DNA of 64,000 nucleotides from Halonatronomonas sp964558325 (GCA_964558325.1 CAZLCX010000010.1:5998-69997), one strand, 5' to 3'. Counted from the first letter of the stretch, positions 1 to 9,100 are shown. The notes: generated by a model not told the origin, from the sequence alone. Made by a program: numbers and translations.

Positions 1-262
1 CCCCAACAGGAACAGTAATTGGTGCATCCTGATCAATTGCTGTCATGCCCCGAACTAGTCCTTCTGTTGAATCCATCGCAACTGTACGAACCCTATTATC
101 TCCCAGTTGCTGCATGACTTCACAGGTCAAATCTATTTCCCGTTCTTCATCTACAATTTTAACAGCATTATAAATATCAGGTAATTTTCCTGCTGGAAAT
201 TCCATATCTACAACCGGTCCAATAACCTGAATTACTTTCCCGGTATCATTCTGATTACTCAC
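1..262 (-). CDS. atpD: F1Fo-ATP synthase subunit beta, N-terminal part (partial at window edge)
   Basis: This is the first 87 codons of the catalytic beta subunit; the rest lies beyond the left edge. I chose a GTG start at 262 because AAAGGAGG precedes it by about 7 bases and it opens directly into the beta-type N-terminal barrel (VIQVIGPVVDMEF-like stretch near residues 10-22, then QQLGDNRVRTVAMDSTEGLVRG near 51-72). The nucleotide-binding domain is not in the window. It is the last gene of the atp operon seen here, 50 bp after atpG. Identity is clear from the motif run and gene order. Confidence 0.93.
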   Translation of the reverse strand, partial: MSNQNDTGKVIQVIGPVVDMEFPAGKLPDIYNAVKIVDEEREIDLTCEVMQQLGDNRVRTVAMDSTEGLVRGMTAIDQDAPITVPVG

Positions 263-312
263 ACTAATTCCTCCTTTGTTACAGCTAACAATAAGTTTTC
301 TATTTTTAAAAC

Positions 313-1218
313 CTACTTAAGTGCCTCTGCTCCACTTACTATTTCGTTAATCTCTTTTGTAATTGCTGACTGTCTTGCTCTATTATATGATAGTGTTAAA
401 TCATCTATCATTTCAGTAGCATTTTCAGTAGCTGAATCCATGGCTGTCATTCTGGCTCCAAACTCACTTGCCTTGGATTCCAAAAGAGCAGCAAAAATTA
501 TATTATTCAAATACTGAGGAAGTAATTCATCTAAAACTTCCTGGGTAGATGGTTCATACAAATAATCTACCTGCTGCTCGTTACCACTTTGATCTTCATC
601 GGTATTTTCTTCAGCCGTAGTTCTCATTTCTCCCCGTTCGCCTGGAGGTATAACAGGCAAAAGAGGCAATTCATATACAGTCTGATTCAAAGGTGAATCA
701 AAGTGGGTATATATTAACCTGACTTCATTAATTTCTTCTTCCAGATAAGGATTCAAGAGATCATCGGTAATTGAACGGGCAAACCAGAAATCTGGATAAT
801 CATCAATATTAATATATTTAGTCAATATATCCTGGTCATTTCTCAAAAAATGCTTATAACCCTTTCTCCCAATAGGAATTATTGGTCCTGGTTTATCTGC
901 AAAAGACTGATCCGCCTGCTTTAAGACCCTTGAATTATATGCTCCACATAAGCCACGATCTCCTGTCACAACAATATAAAGAGTTGAATCAGTGGCAGAA
1001 TCTGAAGCCTTTAAGAGAGGATGATCTTCAGTTTCCTCAGTATTCTTAACTATATCTTCTAAAATTTCTCTGGTCCGATTAAAAAATGGTCTTGCCGCCT
1101 CCGCTTTATCCTGGGCATTACGTAATTTAGCAGCTGCAACCATCTTCATCGCCCTGGTAATCTTCTTAGTATTTTCAACACTATTTATGCGTCTTTTAAT
1201 ATCACGCATCGAATCCAT
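313..1218 (-). CDS. atpG: F1Fo-ATP synthase subunit gamma
   Basis: This is the central stalk subunit that couples c-ring rotation to catalysis in the F1 head. The N-terminal helix (MRDIKRRINSVENTKKITRA) and the C-terminal helix (MTAMDSATENATEMIDDLTL) are the two family signatures that form the coiled-coil shaft. At 301 residues it is slightly longer than the usual 285-290, owing to an acidic, low-complexity insert near residues 200-215 (TTAEENTDEDQSGNEQ). The start at 1218 has AGAGGTGA seven bases upstream; a second ATG three codons in has poorer spacing. It lies between atpA and atpD, as in the standard operon. Confidence 0.97.
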   Translation of the reverse strand: MDSMRDIKRRINSVENTKKITRAMKMVAAAKLRNAQDKAEAARPFFNRTREILEDIVKNTEETEDHPLLKASDSATDSTLYIVVTGDRGLCGAYNSRVLKQADQSFADKPGPIIPIGRKGYKHFLRNDQDILTKYINIDDYPDFWFARSITDDLLNPYLEEEINEVRLIYTHFDSPLNQTVYELPLLPVIPPGERGEMRTTAEENTDEDQSGNEQQVDYLYEPSTQEVLDELLPQYLNNIIFAALLESKASEFGARMTAMDSATENATEMIDDLTLSYNRARQSAITKEINEIVSGAEALK

Positions 1219-1251
1219 AAATTACTCACCTCTATTCTCTACCTCAATAAA

Positions 1252-2835
1252 TTAACCTGCTATTTCTTCATCTGACTGATCAGTTTCATCAAGCTCTTCA
1301 ACTTCGCCTACAATACTCTCTTCTTTAATTGAGAAAGTATCAGCAAATTCGGTAATAACCTCTTTTAATTTTTCTTCAATTTCATCAGTCATCTTGCCTA
1401 CTTCAACAATATCATCAAGCAAGTCACTATAACTTGAACGACAATAAGATAACAATTCTTTCTCAAAGCGGCGGATATTACTTACAGGAATCTCATCTAA
1501 ATATCCATTAGTTACCCCATATATTATAACCACCTGTTCAGCAACAGGCATTGGTTGATTTTCATTCTGCTTTAGAACCTCAACAATTCTCTCACCCCGG
1601 GCCAGTCGTCTCTGAGTAGATTGGTCTAAATCAGATCCAAACTGGGAAAAAGCCTCTAATTCACGATACTGGGATAGATCAAGCCTTAAAGTACCAGCAA
1701 CTTCTTTCATAGCTTTTATCTGGGCATCTCCACCTACACGGGAGACTGAAATACCAACATTAATAGCCGGTCTTACACCTGAGAAGAATAACTCACTCTC
1801 AAGATATATCTGGCCATCAGTAATAGAAATAACATTAGTAGGAATAAATGCTGAGACATCTCCAGCCTGGGTTTCAATAATCGGTAGAGCTGTTAAAGAC
1901 CCTCCACCATAATCAGGGTTTAATTTAGCTGCCCTCTCTAATAAACGGGAATGCAAGTAAAATACATCTCCAGGATAAGCCTCACGTCCTGGTGGTCTCC
2001 TCAATAATAAAGACATAGCTCGATATGAATCAGCATGCTTGGATAAATCATCATAAACAACTAATACATCTTTCCCCTGGTCATACATAAAAAACTCGCC
2101 CATAGCACAACCAGCATAAGGAGCTATGTAACGCAGTGGTGCAGGGTCACTGGCAGTTGCAGATACAATAATTGTATAATCCATTGCACCTTCCCTGGCA
2201 AGCCTTTCCCTGAGTCTGGCAACATTAGATGCTTTCTGGCCAATGGCTACATAAACACAGACTACATCATTATCCCGCTGATTAATAATGGTATCTACAG
2301 CAATTGCAGTCTTACCAGTCTGACGGTCACCGATTATTAATTCACGCTGACCACGGCCAATCGGAATCATTGAATCAACAGCCTTTAAACCAGTCTGTAA
2401 TGGGACTTTAACAGGCTCTCTGGTAATAACTCCAGGGGCCTTATATTCAGTTGGCCGAGTTTTATCAGTATCGATCTTACCCTTACCATCAAGGGGTTGC
2501 CCTAAAGAGTTGACTACCCTTCCCAGCATATTTTCTCCAACTGGAACCTCAATAACTCTTCCAGTTCTCTTAACCTCATCGCCTTCCTGAATTTTTCTTT
2601 CGTCACCTAAAATAACAATCCCCACATTATCTTCTTCAAGGTTTAAGGCCATACCATAAACTTCATTTGGAAATTCCACAAGTTCCATAGACATACAATC
2701 TTCTAAACCATAAACGTGGGCTATACCATCACCAACATCTAAAACTGTTCCAACCCCGGTAGTTTTTAAATCACTACCATAATTTTCAATTTCATTCTTT
2801 ATTACCGCACTAATCTCTTCCGGTCTGAGTTTCAT
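1252..2835 (-). CDS. atpA: F1Fo-ATP synthase subunit alpha
   Basis: This is the non-catalytic nucleotide-binding subunit of the F1 hexamer. The Walker A GDRQTGKTA lies near residues 169-177, and the VGGDAQIKAMK segment typical of alpha follows near 375. At 527 residues it exceeds the common 500-510 because of a very acidic C-terminal tail (EEVEELDETDQSDEE), which fits a salt-adapted organism. The start is one base after the atpH stop (TGA-A-ATG) and follows a GGGGTGG ribosome site. It is the third F1 gene transcribed, upstream of atpG. Confidence 0.97.
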   Translation of the reverse strand: MKLRPEEISAVIKNEIENYGSDLKTTGVGTVLDVGDGIAHVYGLEDCMSMELVEFPNEVYGMALNLEEDNVGIVILGDERKIQEGDEVKRTGRVIEVPVGENMLGRVVNSLGQPLDGKGKIDTDKTRPTEYKAPGVITREPVKVPLQTGLKAVDSMIPIGRGQRELIIGDRQTGKTAIAVDTIINQRDNDVVCVYVAIGQKASNVARLRERLAREGAMDYTIIVSATASDPAPLRYIAPYAGCAMGEFFMYDQGKDVLVVYDDLSKHADSYRAMSLLLRRPPGREAYPGDVFYLHSRLLERAAKLNPDYGGGSLTALPIIETQAGDVSAFIPTNVISITDGQIYLESELFFSGVRPAINVGISVSRVGGDAQIKAMKEVAGTLRLDLSQYRELEAFSQFGSDLDQSTQRRLARGERIVEVLKQNENQPMPVAEQVVIIYGVTNGYLDEIPVSNIRRFEKELLSYCRSSYSDLLDDIVEVGKMTDEIEEKLKEVITEFADTFSIKEESIVGEVEELDETDQSDEEIAG

Positions 2836-2836
2836 T

Positions 2837-3400
2837 TCATTCCACCCCTAACTTGCTAACAGGTATTTGTTCTAACCTTTTTTGCAATTCTTCAAGTTCT
2901 GATTTAATGCTTCCATCAATTACTTTATCGCCAATCTTTATTCTAATACCACCAATTAAATCTTTATCAACTTTTGAGTTTAATTCAATCTCATAATCTA
3001 AAATATCAGCTAATTTTCTTCTTATCTGATCAATTAAATCATCTGGCAGCTCAATGGCTGCCTTAAGTTCAACTTCTAAAATTTTACTAAATTCTTTTAA
3101 CCTTAGCTCAAAATCTCTGGCTATAGAATTTATAAATGTTATCCTTCTTTTATCAATTAAAAGCTGACAGAATTGAGCAGTCAATTCTGAGATCTCATCT
3201 TCTATTATTTTAAGAAATACTTCTTTTTTCTTATTATCTTCAATTCTAGGATGATAGAGAAGATTTTTAAAATCAGATGATTCTTTGATAGTTTTCCTTA
3301 ATAATTGAAGATCATTATTTACTTCCTGTAATTGATCCTTTTCAGAAGCCAATTGAAAAATTGCCTTCCCATACTTTTTGGCAATTTCATTTTCTATCAT
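2837..3400 (-). CDS. atpH: F1Fo-ATP synthase subunit delta
   Basis: This is the peripheral-stalk subunit that ties F1 to the b subunits. The 187-residue protein has the OSCP/delta layout: a helical N-terminal domain opening with IAKKYGKAIFQLASE and a C-terminal segment with DLIGGIRIKIGDKVIDGSI, the family's most conserved patch (near 148-166). Its start overlaps the atpF stop by four bases (ATGA), so the two are translationally coupled. Length and gene position match the family. Confidence 0.95.
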   Translation of the reverse strand: MIENEIAKKYGKAIFQLASEKDQLQEVNNDLQLLRKTIKESSDFKNLLYHPRIEDNKKKEVFLKIIEDEISELTAQFCQLLIDKRRITFINSIARDFELRLKEFSKILEVELKAAIELPDDLIDQIRRKLADILDYEIELNSKVDKDLIGGIRIKIGDKVIDGSIKSELEELQKRLEQIPVSKLGVE

Positions 3401-3897
3401 CCGACTTCACCTAACCCTGAATCTTCTATATCTTTAAGATATTTATTTACTAGCTCAATATGATCCTTTTCATCCAGCTCTTCAGAAAGAAACTTACTTG
3501 CAACTTTTAGTGACAGACCGGCTACTTCCTGTCTTAAATCATCAACTGCTTCTGCTTTGGCCTGTTCAATCTCTGCAAGATTTTTTTCTTTAATTCTATG
3601 AGCTTCTTCCTCTGCAGCTTCAATAATCTCTTCAGCTCTTTTATTACCCTGAGCCTCAGCTTCTTCAATTATTTCCTGAGATTTCTGTCTTGCCTTCTTT
3701 AATTCAGCTTCTTTTTCCGCCTTTAATTTCCGAGCTTTTTCTTTCTGTTCTCTAGCCTCTTTAAGATCAGTTTTTATCTTTGATGACCTTTTATCTAACA
3801 TTTCAGTTATAGGCCCAAAAAGAAATCTTTTCAATAGATACATTAACACTAAGAAGTTGACTACTTCCCAGAGCATTGTAATATTAATATCTACCAA
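3397..3897 (-). CDS. atpF: F1Fo-ATP synthase subunit b
   Basis: This is the membrane-anchored stator subunit. One N-terminal membrane helix (about residues 7-27, MLWEVVNFLVLMYLLKRFL) is followed by a long, highly charged Lys/Glu/Ala coiled coil (about 35-140) that forms the peripheral stalk. The 166-residue length is normal. It lies between atpE and atpH and overlaps atpH by four bases. A 130-bp gap with a GC-rich hairpin separates it from atpE. Confidence 0.95.
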   Translation of the reverse strand: MVDINITMLWEVVNFLVLMYLLKRFLFGPITEMLDKRSSKIKTDLKEAREQKEKARKLKAEKEAELKKARQKSQEIIEEAEAQGNKRAEEIIEAAEEEAHRIKEKNLAEIEQAKAEAVDDLRQEVAGLSLKVASKFLSEELDEKDHIELVNKYLKDIEDSGLGEVG

Positions 3898-3986
3898 CTC
3901 ATGCTCACCTCCTGATTAATTTAAACATAATATACTGGACTAGCTGGCAATTTATTATTTATTATATTAATTATATTATAAATGCG

Positions 3987-4010
3987 AAGCCGGCCGCTAG
4001 AGACCGGCTT
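3987..4010 (-). other. GC-rich hairpin between atpE and atpF
   Basis: In the gap after atpE, the 7-bp inverted repeat AAGCCGG/CCGGCTT encloses a 10-base loop. On the transcribed strand it is not followed by a run of U (the next bases are CGCAUUU), so it does not look like a full terminator. Known atp operons use stability elements or partial attenuation to make more c subunit than the other subunits. I infer a similar role here. Confidence 0.5.
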
Positions 4011-4028
4011 ATCTAAAATAAACTATTA

Positions 4029-4292
4029 TTAAGAAGCAATAGTAAAGATCAATACAATTGCAATAACCAGTGAGTAGATACCGGTTGACTCTGCAACGGC
4101 CTGACCTAAAAGCATTGTTGTAATAATATTACCCCTTGCTTCAGGTTGACGGGCAACTGCTTCAACAGCTTTACCTGCAGCATAACCCTGACCAACACCA
4201 GGACCAATACCTGCAATCATTGCAAAACCAGCTCCTAGTAAAGCAGCAGCAGTAATTATAGTATCAATAACTTCTGGAGAAAACTCAACCAT
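4029..4292 (-). CDS. atpE: F1Fo-ATP synthase subunit c, Na+-binding type
   Basis: This is the 87-residue hairpin proteolipid that forms the rotor ring in the membrane. Two hydrophobic helices (about 8-34 and 54-86) flank a polar loop with RQPEA. The ion site has Gln35 (in GPGVGQGY) in helix 1 and Glu68-Ser69-Thr70 (in AVAESTGIY) in helix 2. This is the residue set of the Na+-translocating rings of Ilyobacter and Propionigenium, so Na+ coupling is a strong inference. It sits between atpB and atpF, and a hairpin follows its stop codon. Confidence 0.97.
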   Translation of the reverse strand: MVEFSPEVIDTIITAAALLGAGFAMIAGIGPGVGQGYAAGKAVEAVARQPEARGNIITTMLLGQAVAESTGIYSLVIAIVLIFTIAS

Positions 4293-4346
4293 TTTTAATT
4301 ACCTCCTTTCTGGATATCAAGTCAAAAATTTAATTCAGACTACAAT

Positions 4347-5012
4347 TTAACCATCCCTGGCAACTGCAATATAAGCAATTGCTATCATACCAAAGATTAA
4401 AGCCTGAACAGCTCCAACAAACAAATCAAACCAGGCGTGGAGCGGTACTGGCATAACCCAGGGGGCAGCCTGATAAATTAATGTAATAATAATTCCACCA
4501 CCTACCATATTACCAAATAGACGGAAAGAATGAGAAATTGGTTTAGCAAGTTCACCAACAACATTTAAAGGTAATAAAATAAATACTGGTTCTGCAAAAC
4601 CTTTAAAATATCCTAACACACCATTTTCTTTCATACCTTCATAATGACTGATTAGAAACACTACCAGCCCAAGCCCAAGCGTTGTATTTAAATCTGATGT
4701 TGGGTTTTGAACCACCGGGATAAAGCCGACGAGATTTGAAAGGCCAATAAAAGCAAATATTGTCCCGATAAAAGGCAACAATCTTCTTCCATGGCCTGGA
4801 ATCATCGGTTCTATTTGATCCAGTATAGCAGTCACAAAAAGTTCAGCACCATTTTGAAGACCAGTTGGCACTTCCTTCATATTTTTAGTTGCAGCCCAGG
4901 CTATAATAATTAAAACAACACAGACTACCCAGGCCCAGATTAAGGTATCTGTAATCGGTAATGCTTGATTACCAAATAAATATGTGACCACCTGTGGTCC
5001 TGGATCCATCAT
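4347..5012 (-). CDS. atpB: F1Fo-ATP synthase subunit a
   Basis: This is the stator membrane subunit that forms the two ion half-channels against the c-ring. The 221-residue protein has five or six hydrophobic segments. It carries the essential arginine in the SFRLFGNMVGGG motif (near 162-173) and the family-typical GLSNLVGFIPVV stretch (near 90-101). It is followed closely by atpE and preceded by the atpI-type gene. The length is at the short end of normal. Function is certain from the RLFGN motif and operon position. Confidence 0.96.
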   Translation of the reverse strand: MMDPGPQVVTYLFGNQALPITDTLIWAWVVCVVLIIIAWAATKNMKEVPTGLQNGAELFVTAILDQIEPMIPGHGRRLLPFIGTIFAFIGLSNLVGFIPVVQNPTSDLNTTLGLGLVVFLISHYEGMKENGVLGYFKGFAEPVFILLPLNVVGELAKPISHSFRLFGNMVGGGIIITLIYQAAPWVMPVPLHAWFDLFVGAVQALIFGMIAIAYIAVARDG

Positions 5013-5047
5013 AATAAAACCCCCTTCCTTCCTTTCTAACTTTTCTA

Positions 5048-5467
5048 CTAAAAATCCTCTTCATCTTTTTTATAATTTTGCCAGCCAGTTTTCACCATTT
5101 CTATAATTGCTGATCCGATAATTGTAAATTTGAGAATCAATAAACCAATTGCTGCTCCTAGAAAACTTAAATTCTGATTATTAAAAGCAACAAAAAGCAC
5201 TATGAAATAAATAAAATAATTAACAAAACTTCGGTTGCGCATATATTTTTCAGCTTCAGATGAACCTAATTCAACAGCCTGCCGACTCTGGACTAATTTT
5301 AATCTAAATAATAATAGACTAATACTCATACCAAATATTAAACCCAGAACAGCATCTAACTTCTGGCTCACCGCTGCTGAACCTATTAAAAAAAGCCCAA
5401 CAATTAAAACCCTCTTTGTTAATACCTTAACAACTTCTGTCGGTTCTTTCGCAAAAAGATTATTCAT
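5048..5467 (-). CDS. atpI: ATP synthase subunit I (AtpI-like membrane protein)
   Basis: This 139-residue membrane protein has about four hydrophobic segments (near 18-35, 38-55, 83-98 and 100-120). It sits where atpI normally lies, just before atpB. AtpI proteins of this type are accessory factors for c-ring assembly or cation supply rather than part of the final enzyme. Its start overlaps the stop of the preceding small gene (TAATG). Assignment rests on topology, size and position, because the family has few fixed residues. Confidence 0.8.
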   Translation of the reverse strand: MNNLFAKEPTEVVKVLTKRVLIVGLFLIGSAAVSQKLDAVLGLIFGMSISLLLFRLKLVQSRQAVELGSSEAEKYMRNRSFVNYFIYFIVLFVAFNNQNLSFLGAAIGLLILKFTIIGSAIIEMVKTGWQNYKKDEEDF

Positions 5468-5688
5468 TAATCCATGAGCTCCTTAACTACCTGATATACA
5501 GAATAAAAACCTGCACCTACTCCTATAATTAATCCGATAATCGAAATTACTGGTTCTGTATTAAAGCGACCGTCCAGCCAGGCTCCCAGAAAGTAACCAA
5601 TTCCAATTGAGACAACCATTAATATGCCTATATATGTAAGCAGACCTAAGGCCTTCATTATCTGGCCTAAGTCATTCCTATCCATCAT
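5467..5688 (-). CDS. atpZ: AtpZ/AtpI-family small membrane protein
   Basis: This 73-residue protein has two membrane helices (about 15-36 and 45-66) and the family-typical GYFLGAWLDGRF segment (near 27-38) linking them. AtpZ proteins, with AtpI, have been linked to Mg2+/Ca2+ transport for the ATPase. It is the first gene of the atp cluster, with GGAGA upstream, and overlaps the next gene by one base. The 80-bp gap before it has no convincing -35/-10 pair, so transcription may come through from wecA. Confidence 0.82.
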   Translation of the reverse strand: MMDRNDLGQIMKALGLLTYIGILMVVSIGIGYFLGAWLDGRFNTEPVISIIGLIIGVGAGFYSVYQVVKELMD

Positions 5689-5768
5689 GATTATCTCTCC
5701 TTATATACCTTCTATATAAAACAATAAAATCCTGCTTTAATAATTTAAATCACAATATTCAAAATGAT

Positions 5769-6821
5769 TTAACTCTTTTCCTGATGGAGAGATCTACCTT
5801 CCTGAGGAAGCTCAACAGTAAATATTCCTAATCGATAAAAACTATACAGTAAAAATATAAATGACATTACTAATAATAACATTCCATTTTGAAAATTTAA
5901 ACCATTAATAACTATTGCGATAAAACCCAGCATAACACTCATAATATAAACAATTAAAACTGACTGCCTGTGATTCCAACCAAGTGCCAGTAAACGGTGA
6001 TGTAAATGGCCATGGTCGGCTCTACTAATCGGTTTTTTATAATAGATTCGCCTGATTATAGCATAGGCTGTATCAAAAATTGGTATCCCTAATGCCAGTA
6101 CCGGTACAAATAAGGTCATGGCAGCAGCACTTTTTAGAGCACCAATTATTGAAACTGATGCAAGAATATAGCCGATCATCATAGCCCCACCATCCCCCAT
6201 AAAAATCCTGGCTGGATGAAAATTAAATCTAAGAAAACCTAACAAACTTCCTGCTAAAGCAATTGTTAAAACAGCAGTTATAAGCTGACCTTCCTGTAGA
6301 CTTACAACAAATAAGGTTATTGCTGCAATAATTGAGACCCCGGCTGCCAGGCCATCAAGCCCATCAATTAAATTTACTGTGTTAGTTACTCCTACAATCC
6401 AGATTATAGTAACTGGAACAGCAAAGATTCCAAGATAGATCATACTACCTGCAAAGGGATTACTAATAAATTCAATAGAAACTCCTGAAAAAATCAGGAC
6501 AGTTGCCGCCAATATCTGACCTAGAAGTTTAATAGCCGGTCTTAATTCATAAATATCATCAATTACACCAATCAACATAATTAAACTCCCGCCTAATAAA
6601 ATACCAGTCCGATCAGATGCAGGCTGACTGCTAAATAAAACGGCAGCAGTAAATCCTAAATATATAGCTATACCACCGAGATTAGGCACCGGCCATCTAT
6701 TAATTCTACGCTTGCCTGGATTATCAACAGCCTCAAATTTAATGGCAAAACGCCGAATTATCGGTGTACTTAAATATGTAATTATTAATCCTATTAAAAA
6801 TACTTTGATATAAAGCAGCAT
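5769..6821 (-). CDS. wecA: Undecaprenyl-phosphate N-acetylhexosamine-1-phosphate transferase (WecA/TagO family)
   Basis: This polytopic enzyme moves a sugar-1-phosphate from a UDP-sugar to undecaprenyl phosphate, starting a cell-surface polymer. The 350-residue protein has about ten hydrophobic segments and the family's polar motifs: DD at 88-89, NLIDGLDG with Asp153 and Asp156, FMGDGG near 207, and the His-rich ADHGHLHHR near 265. The lack of MraY-specific context and the HxHH loop favour WecA/TagO/TagO-like over MraY. It lies between upp and the atp operon. In a diderm host it probably starts an O-antigen-like or exopolysaccharide chain. Confidence 0.88.
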   Translation of the reverse strand: MLLYIKVFLIGLIITYLSTPIIRRFAIKFEAVDNPGKRRINRWPVPNLGGIAIYLGFTAAVLFSSQPASDRTGILLGGSLIMLIGVIDDIYELRPAIKLLGQILAATVLIFSGVSIEFISNPFAGSMIYLGIFAVPVTIIWIVGVTNTVNLIDGLDGLAAGVSIIAAITLFVVSLQEGQLITAVLTIALAGSLLGFLRFNFHPARIFMGDGGAMMIGYILASVSIIGALKSAAAMTLFVPVLALGIPIFDTAYAIIRRIYYKKPISRADHGHLHHRLLALGWNHRQSVLIVYIMSVMLGFIAIVINGLNFQNGMLLLVMSFIFLLYSFYRLGIFTVELPQEGRSLHQEKS

Positions 6822-6840
6822 TATAATAACCCCTTATCAA

Positions 6841-7470
6841 CTATTTAGTTCCGTATAACCTATCCCCGGCATCTCCTAAACCAGGCACAATATAAGCATG
6901 ATCATTTAACTTTTCATCTACCGCCCCAGTAAAAATATTGACATCTGGATGTTCCTTCTGAACCCTTTTGATCCCCTCTGGAGCAGCTACCAGACACATA
7001 AACTTAATAGTCCTGGGATTTCTTTCCTTAATAAATTTAAGAGCTGCAGAGGCCGAACCTCCGGTAGCAAGCATTGGGTCCACTACTATTAAATCTCTTT
7101 CATTGACATCAGTTGGTAATTTACAGTAATATTCAACTGGCTCTAACGTCTCAGGGTCTCTATAAAGCCCTATATGACCAACTTTAGCAGTTGGTATTAA
7201 CTTTAAAACACCATCAAGCATTCCAAGACCTGCCCTTAAAATCGGAACAATCCCCAGCTTCTTGCCAGCAATTTTATTTGCTTTCATAGTTTGAATAGGT
7301 GTTTCTATTTCAACTTCCCTGGTTGGCATATCCCGGGTTACCTCATATGCCATTAAAGTCGAAATTTCATCAGCCAGTTCTCTAAATTCTTTTGGCCCAG
7401 TTTCTTTACTCCTTAATAAAGTCAATTTATGTTGAATTAAAGGATGGTCAAAAGTAAAAACTTCACCCAT
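6841..7470 (-). CDS. upp: Uracil phosphoribosyltransferase
   Basis: This pyrimidine-salvage enzyme converts uracil and PRPP to UMP. The PRPP loop VVDPMLATGGSA is at residues 129-140, and the uracil-binding C-terminus has the typical GDAGDRLYGTK end. The 209-residue length is exact for the family. Its ATG overlaps the rpiB stop (TAATG), so the two are translationally coupled. The upp-before-atp order is common in Firmicutes. Confidence 0.97.
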   Translation of the reverse strand: MGEVFTFDHPLIQHKLTLLRSKETGPKEFRELADEISTLMAYEVTRDMPTREVEIETPIQTMKANKIAGKKLGIVPILRAGLGMLDGVLKLIPTAKVGHIGLYRDPETLEPVEYYCKLPTDVNERDLIVVDPMLATGGSASAALKFIKERNPRTIKFMCLVAAPEGIKRVQKEHPDVNIFTGAVDEKLNDHAYIVPGLGDAGDRLYGTK

Positions 7471-7919
7471 TATTCAGTCATCTCCTTTTCAATATTATCT
7501 ATTTTATCGACTCTTCTTTGATGACGTCCACCAGCATAACTTGCATTCAAATAGGTTTCCACAACATCTTTAGCAAGTTCAATCCCAATAACTCTGGAAC
7601 CAAAGGTTAAAATATTAGCATTATTATGAGCTCTAGCCATTCTTGCAGAATAACTATCCTGACAGCGGGCTGCCCTAATCCCTTTAACTTTATTGGCTGA
7701 GATAGCCATACCTATCCCGGTTCCACAAATTAAAATACCTACTTCAGAATCACCTGTTGCAACATTTTTAGCAGTTTTTTCTGCAAAATCAGGGTAATCA
7801 ACTGAATCTTGATTATCTGTTCCAAAATCTTTAACCTGATAGCCTTCATCTAACAGCCATTCTTTAATATCTTTCTTCATATTAAAACCGGCATGATCAG
7901 AACCAATTGCTATCTGCAT
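7470..7919 (-). CDS. rpiB: Ribose-5-phosphate isomerase B
   Basis: This enzyme interconverts ribose 5-phosphate and ribulose 5-phosphate in the pentose phosphate pathway. The 149-residue protein shows the RpiB/LacAB fold markers: SDHAGF at 7-12, the catalytic cysteine in ILICGTGIGMAI (Cys65) and the AHNN segment with His98. It does not match RpiA. It sits between sua5 and upp with a one-base overlap to upp. RpiB relatives can also isomerise allose phosphate, but the housekeeping setting favours ribose. Confidence 0.95.
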   Translation of the reverse strand: MQIAIGSDHAGFNMKKDIKEWLLDEGYQVKDFGTDNQDSVDYPDFAEKTAKNVATGDSEVGILICGTGIGMAISANKVKGIRAARCQDSYSARMARAHNNANILTFGSRVIGIELAKDVVETYLNASYAGGRHQRRVDKIDNIEKEMTE

Positions 7920-7990
7920 TATATTTCACTCCCTATTAATTTTATTCTTCAATAATAATTTATTTCCTGCTTACCCAGATAAATTATCGG

Positions 7991-9100
7991 TTATCCTTTA
8001 GACCTATTATTTAGTTCTATAACTTTGCTGGCTGCTCTCATCAGCCTATTCATTACAGCCTCACCTAAGCCTGAATCAGCTATTTTTTCAATTAATAATG
8101 TTTGAAAACCTCTGCTATCCATATCCCGAAGTAAGGCAAACAGCCTCCGGGCAATCAACTCCGGGTTTTTAGAGCTGCCCATTTCAAAAATTTCAAGTTT
8201 GCCAACAGCACACTCTTCACTGGGCTTAAGCTCTGACTTAGCTAGAAGATCATTAATCTTTTCAGCAGTCTCAGTTGTAATTAATAAGGCTCTCCTGCCT
8301 TTTAATTTACAGGCCTCTTTCCAGATTAAAACCGGTGATTTTCCAGAAAGAATTACTACTTCAGCTCTAGGTGAATAATGCTTATATTTTAAACCTGGAG
8401 ATTTAGGGGAAGTCTCCCTCTCAACTTCATACTGTCTCTTTAATTTTTTCCCCAATACCTCTTCAATCTGATATGCAGTTATGCCACCTGGCCTGAGCAA
8501 AACCGGAACATCCCCTGTTACATCTACAACTGTTGATTCTAAGCCTACTGAACAGGAGCCCCCATCAACTATTAAAGGAATTTTATTATTTAGATCTCTT
8601 AATACATGATTGGCTCTAGTCGGGCTTGGAAACCCAGAAGAATTTGCACTGGGAGCAGCAAGAATTAGTCCAGATCTTGCCAGAATAGCTTTAGTAACAG
8701 GATGAGAAGGCATTCTAATAGCAACGGTATCAAGGCCGGCGGTAGTTTCATAAGGAAGTTCTTCTCTTTTGGGTAATATGACTGTTAAAGGGCCAGGCCA
8801 AAAGCGGGTAATCAATTCAAAGGCCATATCCTTGATTGGCCTCGGGGTAACCCGATAAATATCTTGATGCTCTGAAATATGCACAATCAAGGGATTATCA
8901 TGGGGCCTGCCTTTAGCTGCAAAGATTTTAGCAACAGCATCAGGATTAAAGCAATCACCGGCAAGGCCATAAACTGTCTCAGTTGGTATTGCTACTACTT
9001 CCCCCTGTTGCAACAATCTTGTTGCCTTGGAAACAGCTTCACTCCCAAGGATTTCAGCAGGAGATAAATTAATATCAACTTTTACAACTTCAGTTTTCAT
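7991..9100 (-). CDS. tsaC: L-threonylcarbamoyladenylate synthase, Sua5 long form
   Basis: This makes threonylcarbamoyl-AMP from threonine, bicarbonate and ATP for the t6A modification of ANN-decoding tRNAs. The YrdC domain (about 16-200) carries PTETVYGLAGD, the KGRPHDNPLIVH binding motif and the APSANSSG segment. A linker and C-terminal Sua5 domain (about 240-365) follow, so this is the two-domain form (YwlC/Sua5) rather than the short TsaC. It overlaps prmC by one base (TAATG). The neighbours prfA and prmC are all translation-related. Confidence 0.95.
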   Translation of the reverse strand: MKTEVVKVDINLSPAEILGSEAVSKATRLLQQGEVVAIPTETVYGLAGDCFNPDAVAKIFAAKGRPHDNPLIVHISEHQDIYRVTPRPIKDMAFELITRFWPGPLTVILPKREELPYETTAGLDTVAIRMPSHPVTKAILARSGLILAAPSANSSGFPSPTRANHVLRDLNNKIPLIVDGGSCSVGLESTVVDVTGDVPVLLRPGGITAYQIEEVLGKKLKRQYEVERETSPKSPGLKYKHYSPRAEVVILSGKSPVLIWKEACKLKGRRALLITTETAEKINDLLAKSELKPSEECAVGKLEIFEMGSSKNPELIARRLFALLRDMDSRGFQTLLIEKIADSGLGEAVMNRLMRAASKVIELNNRSKG

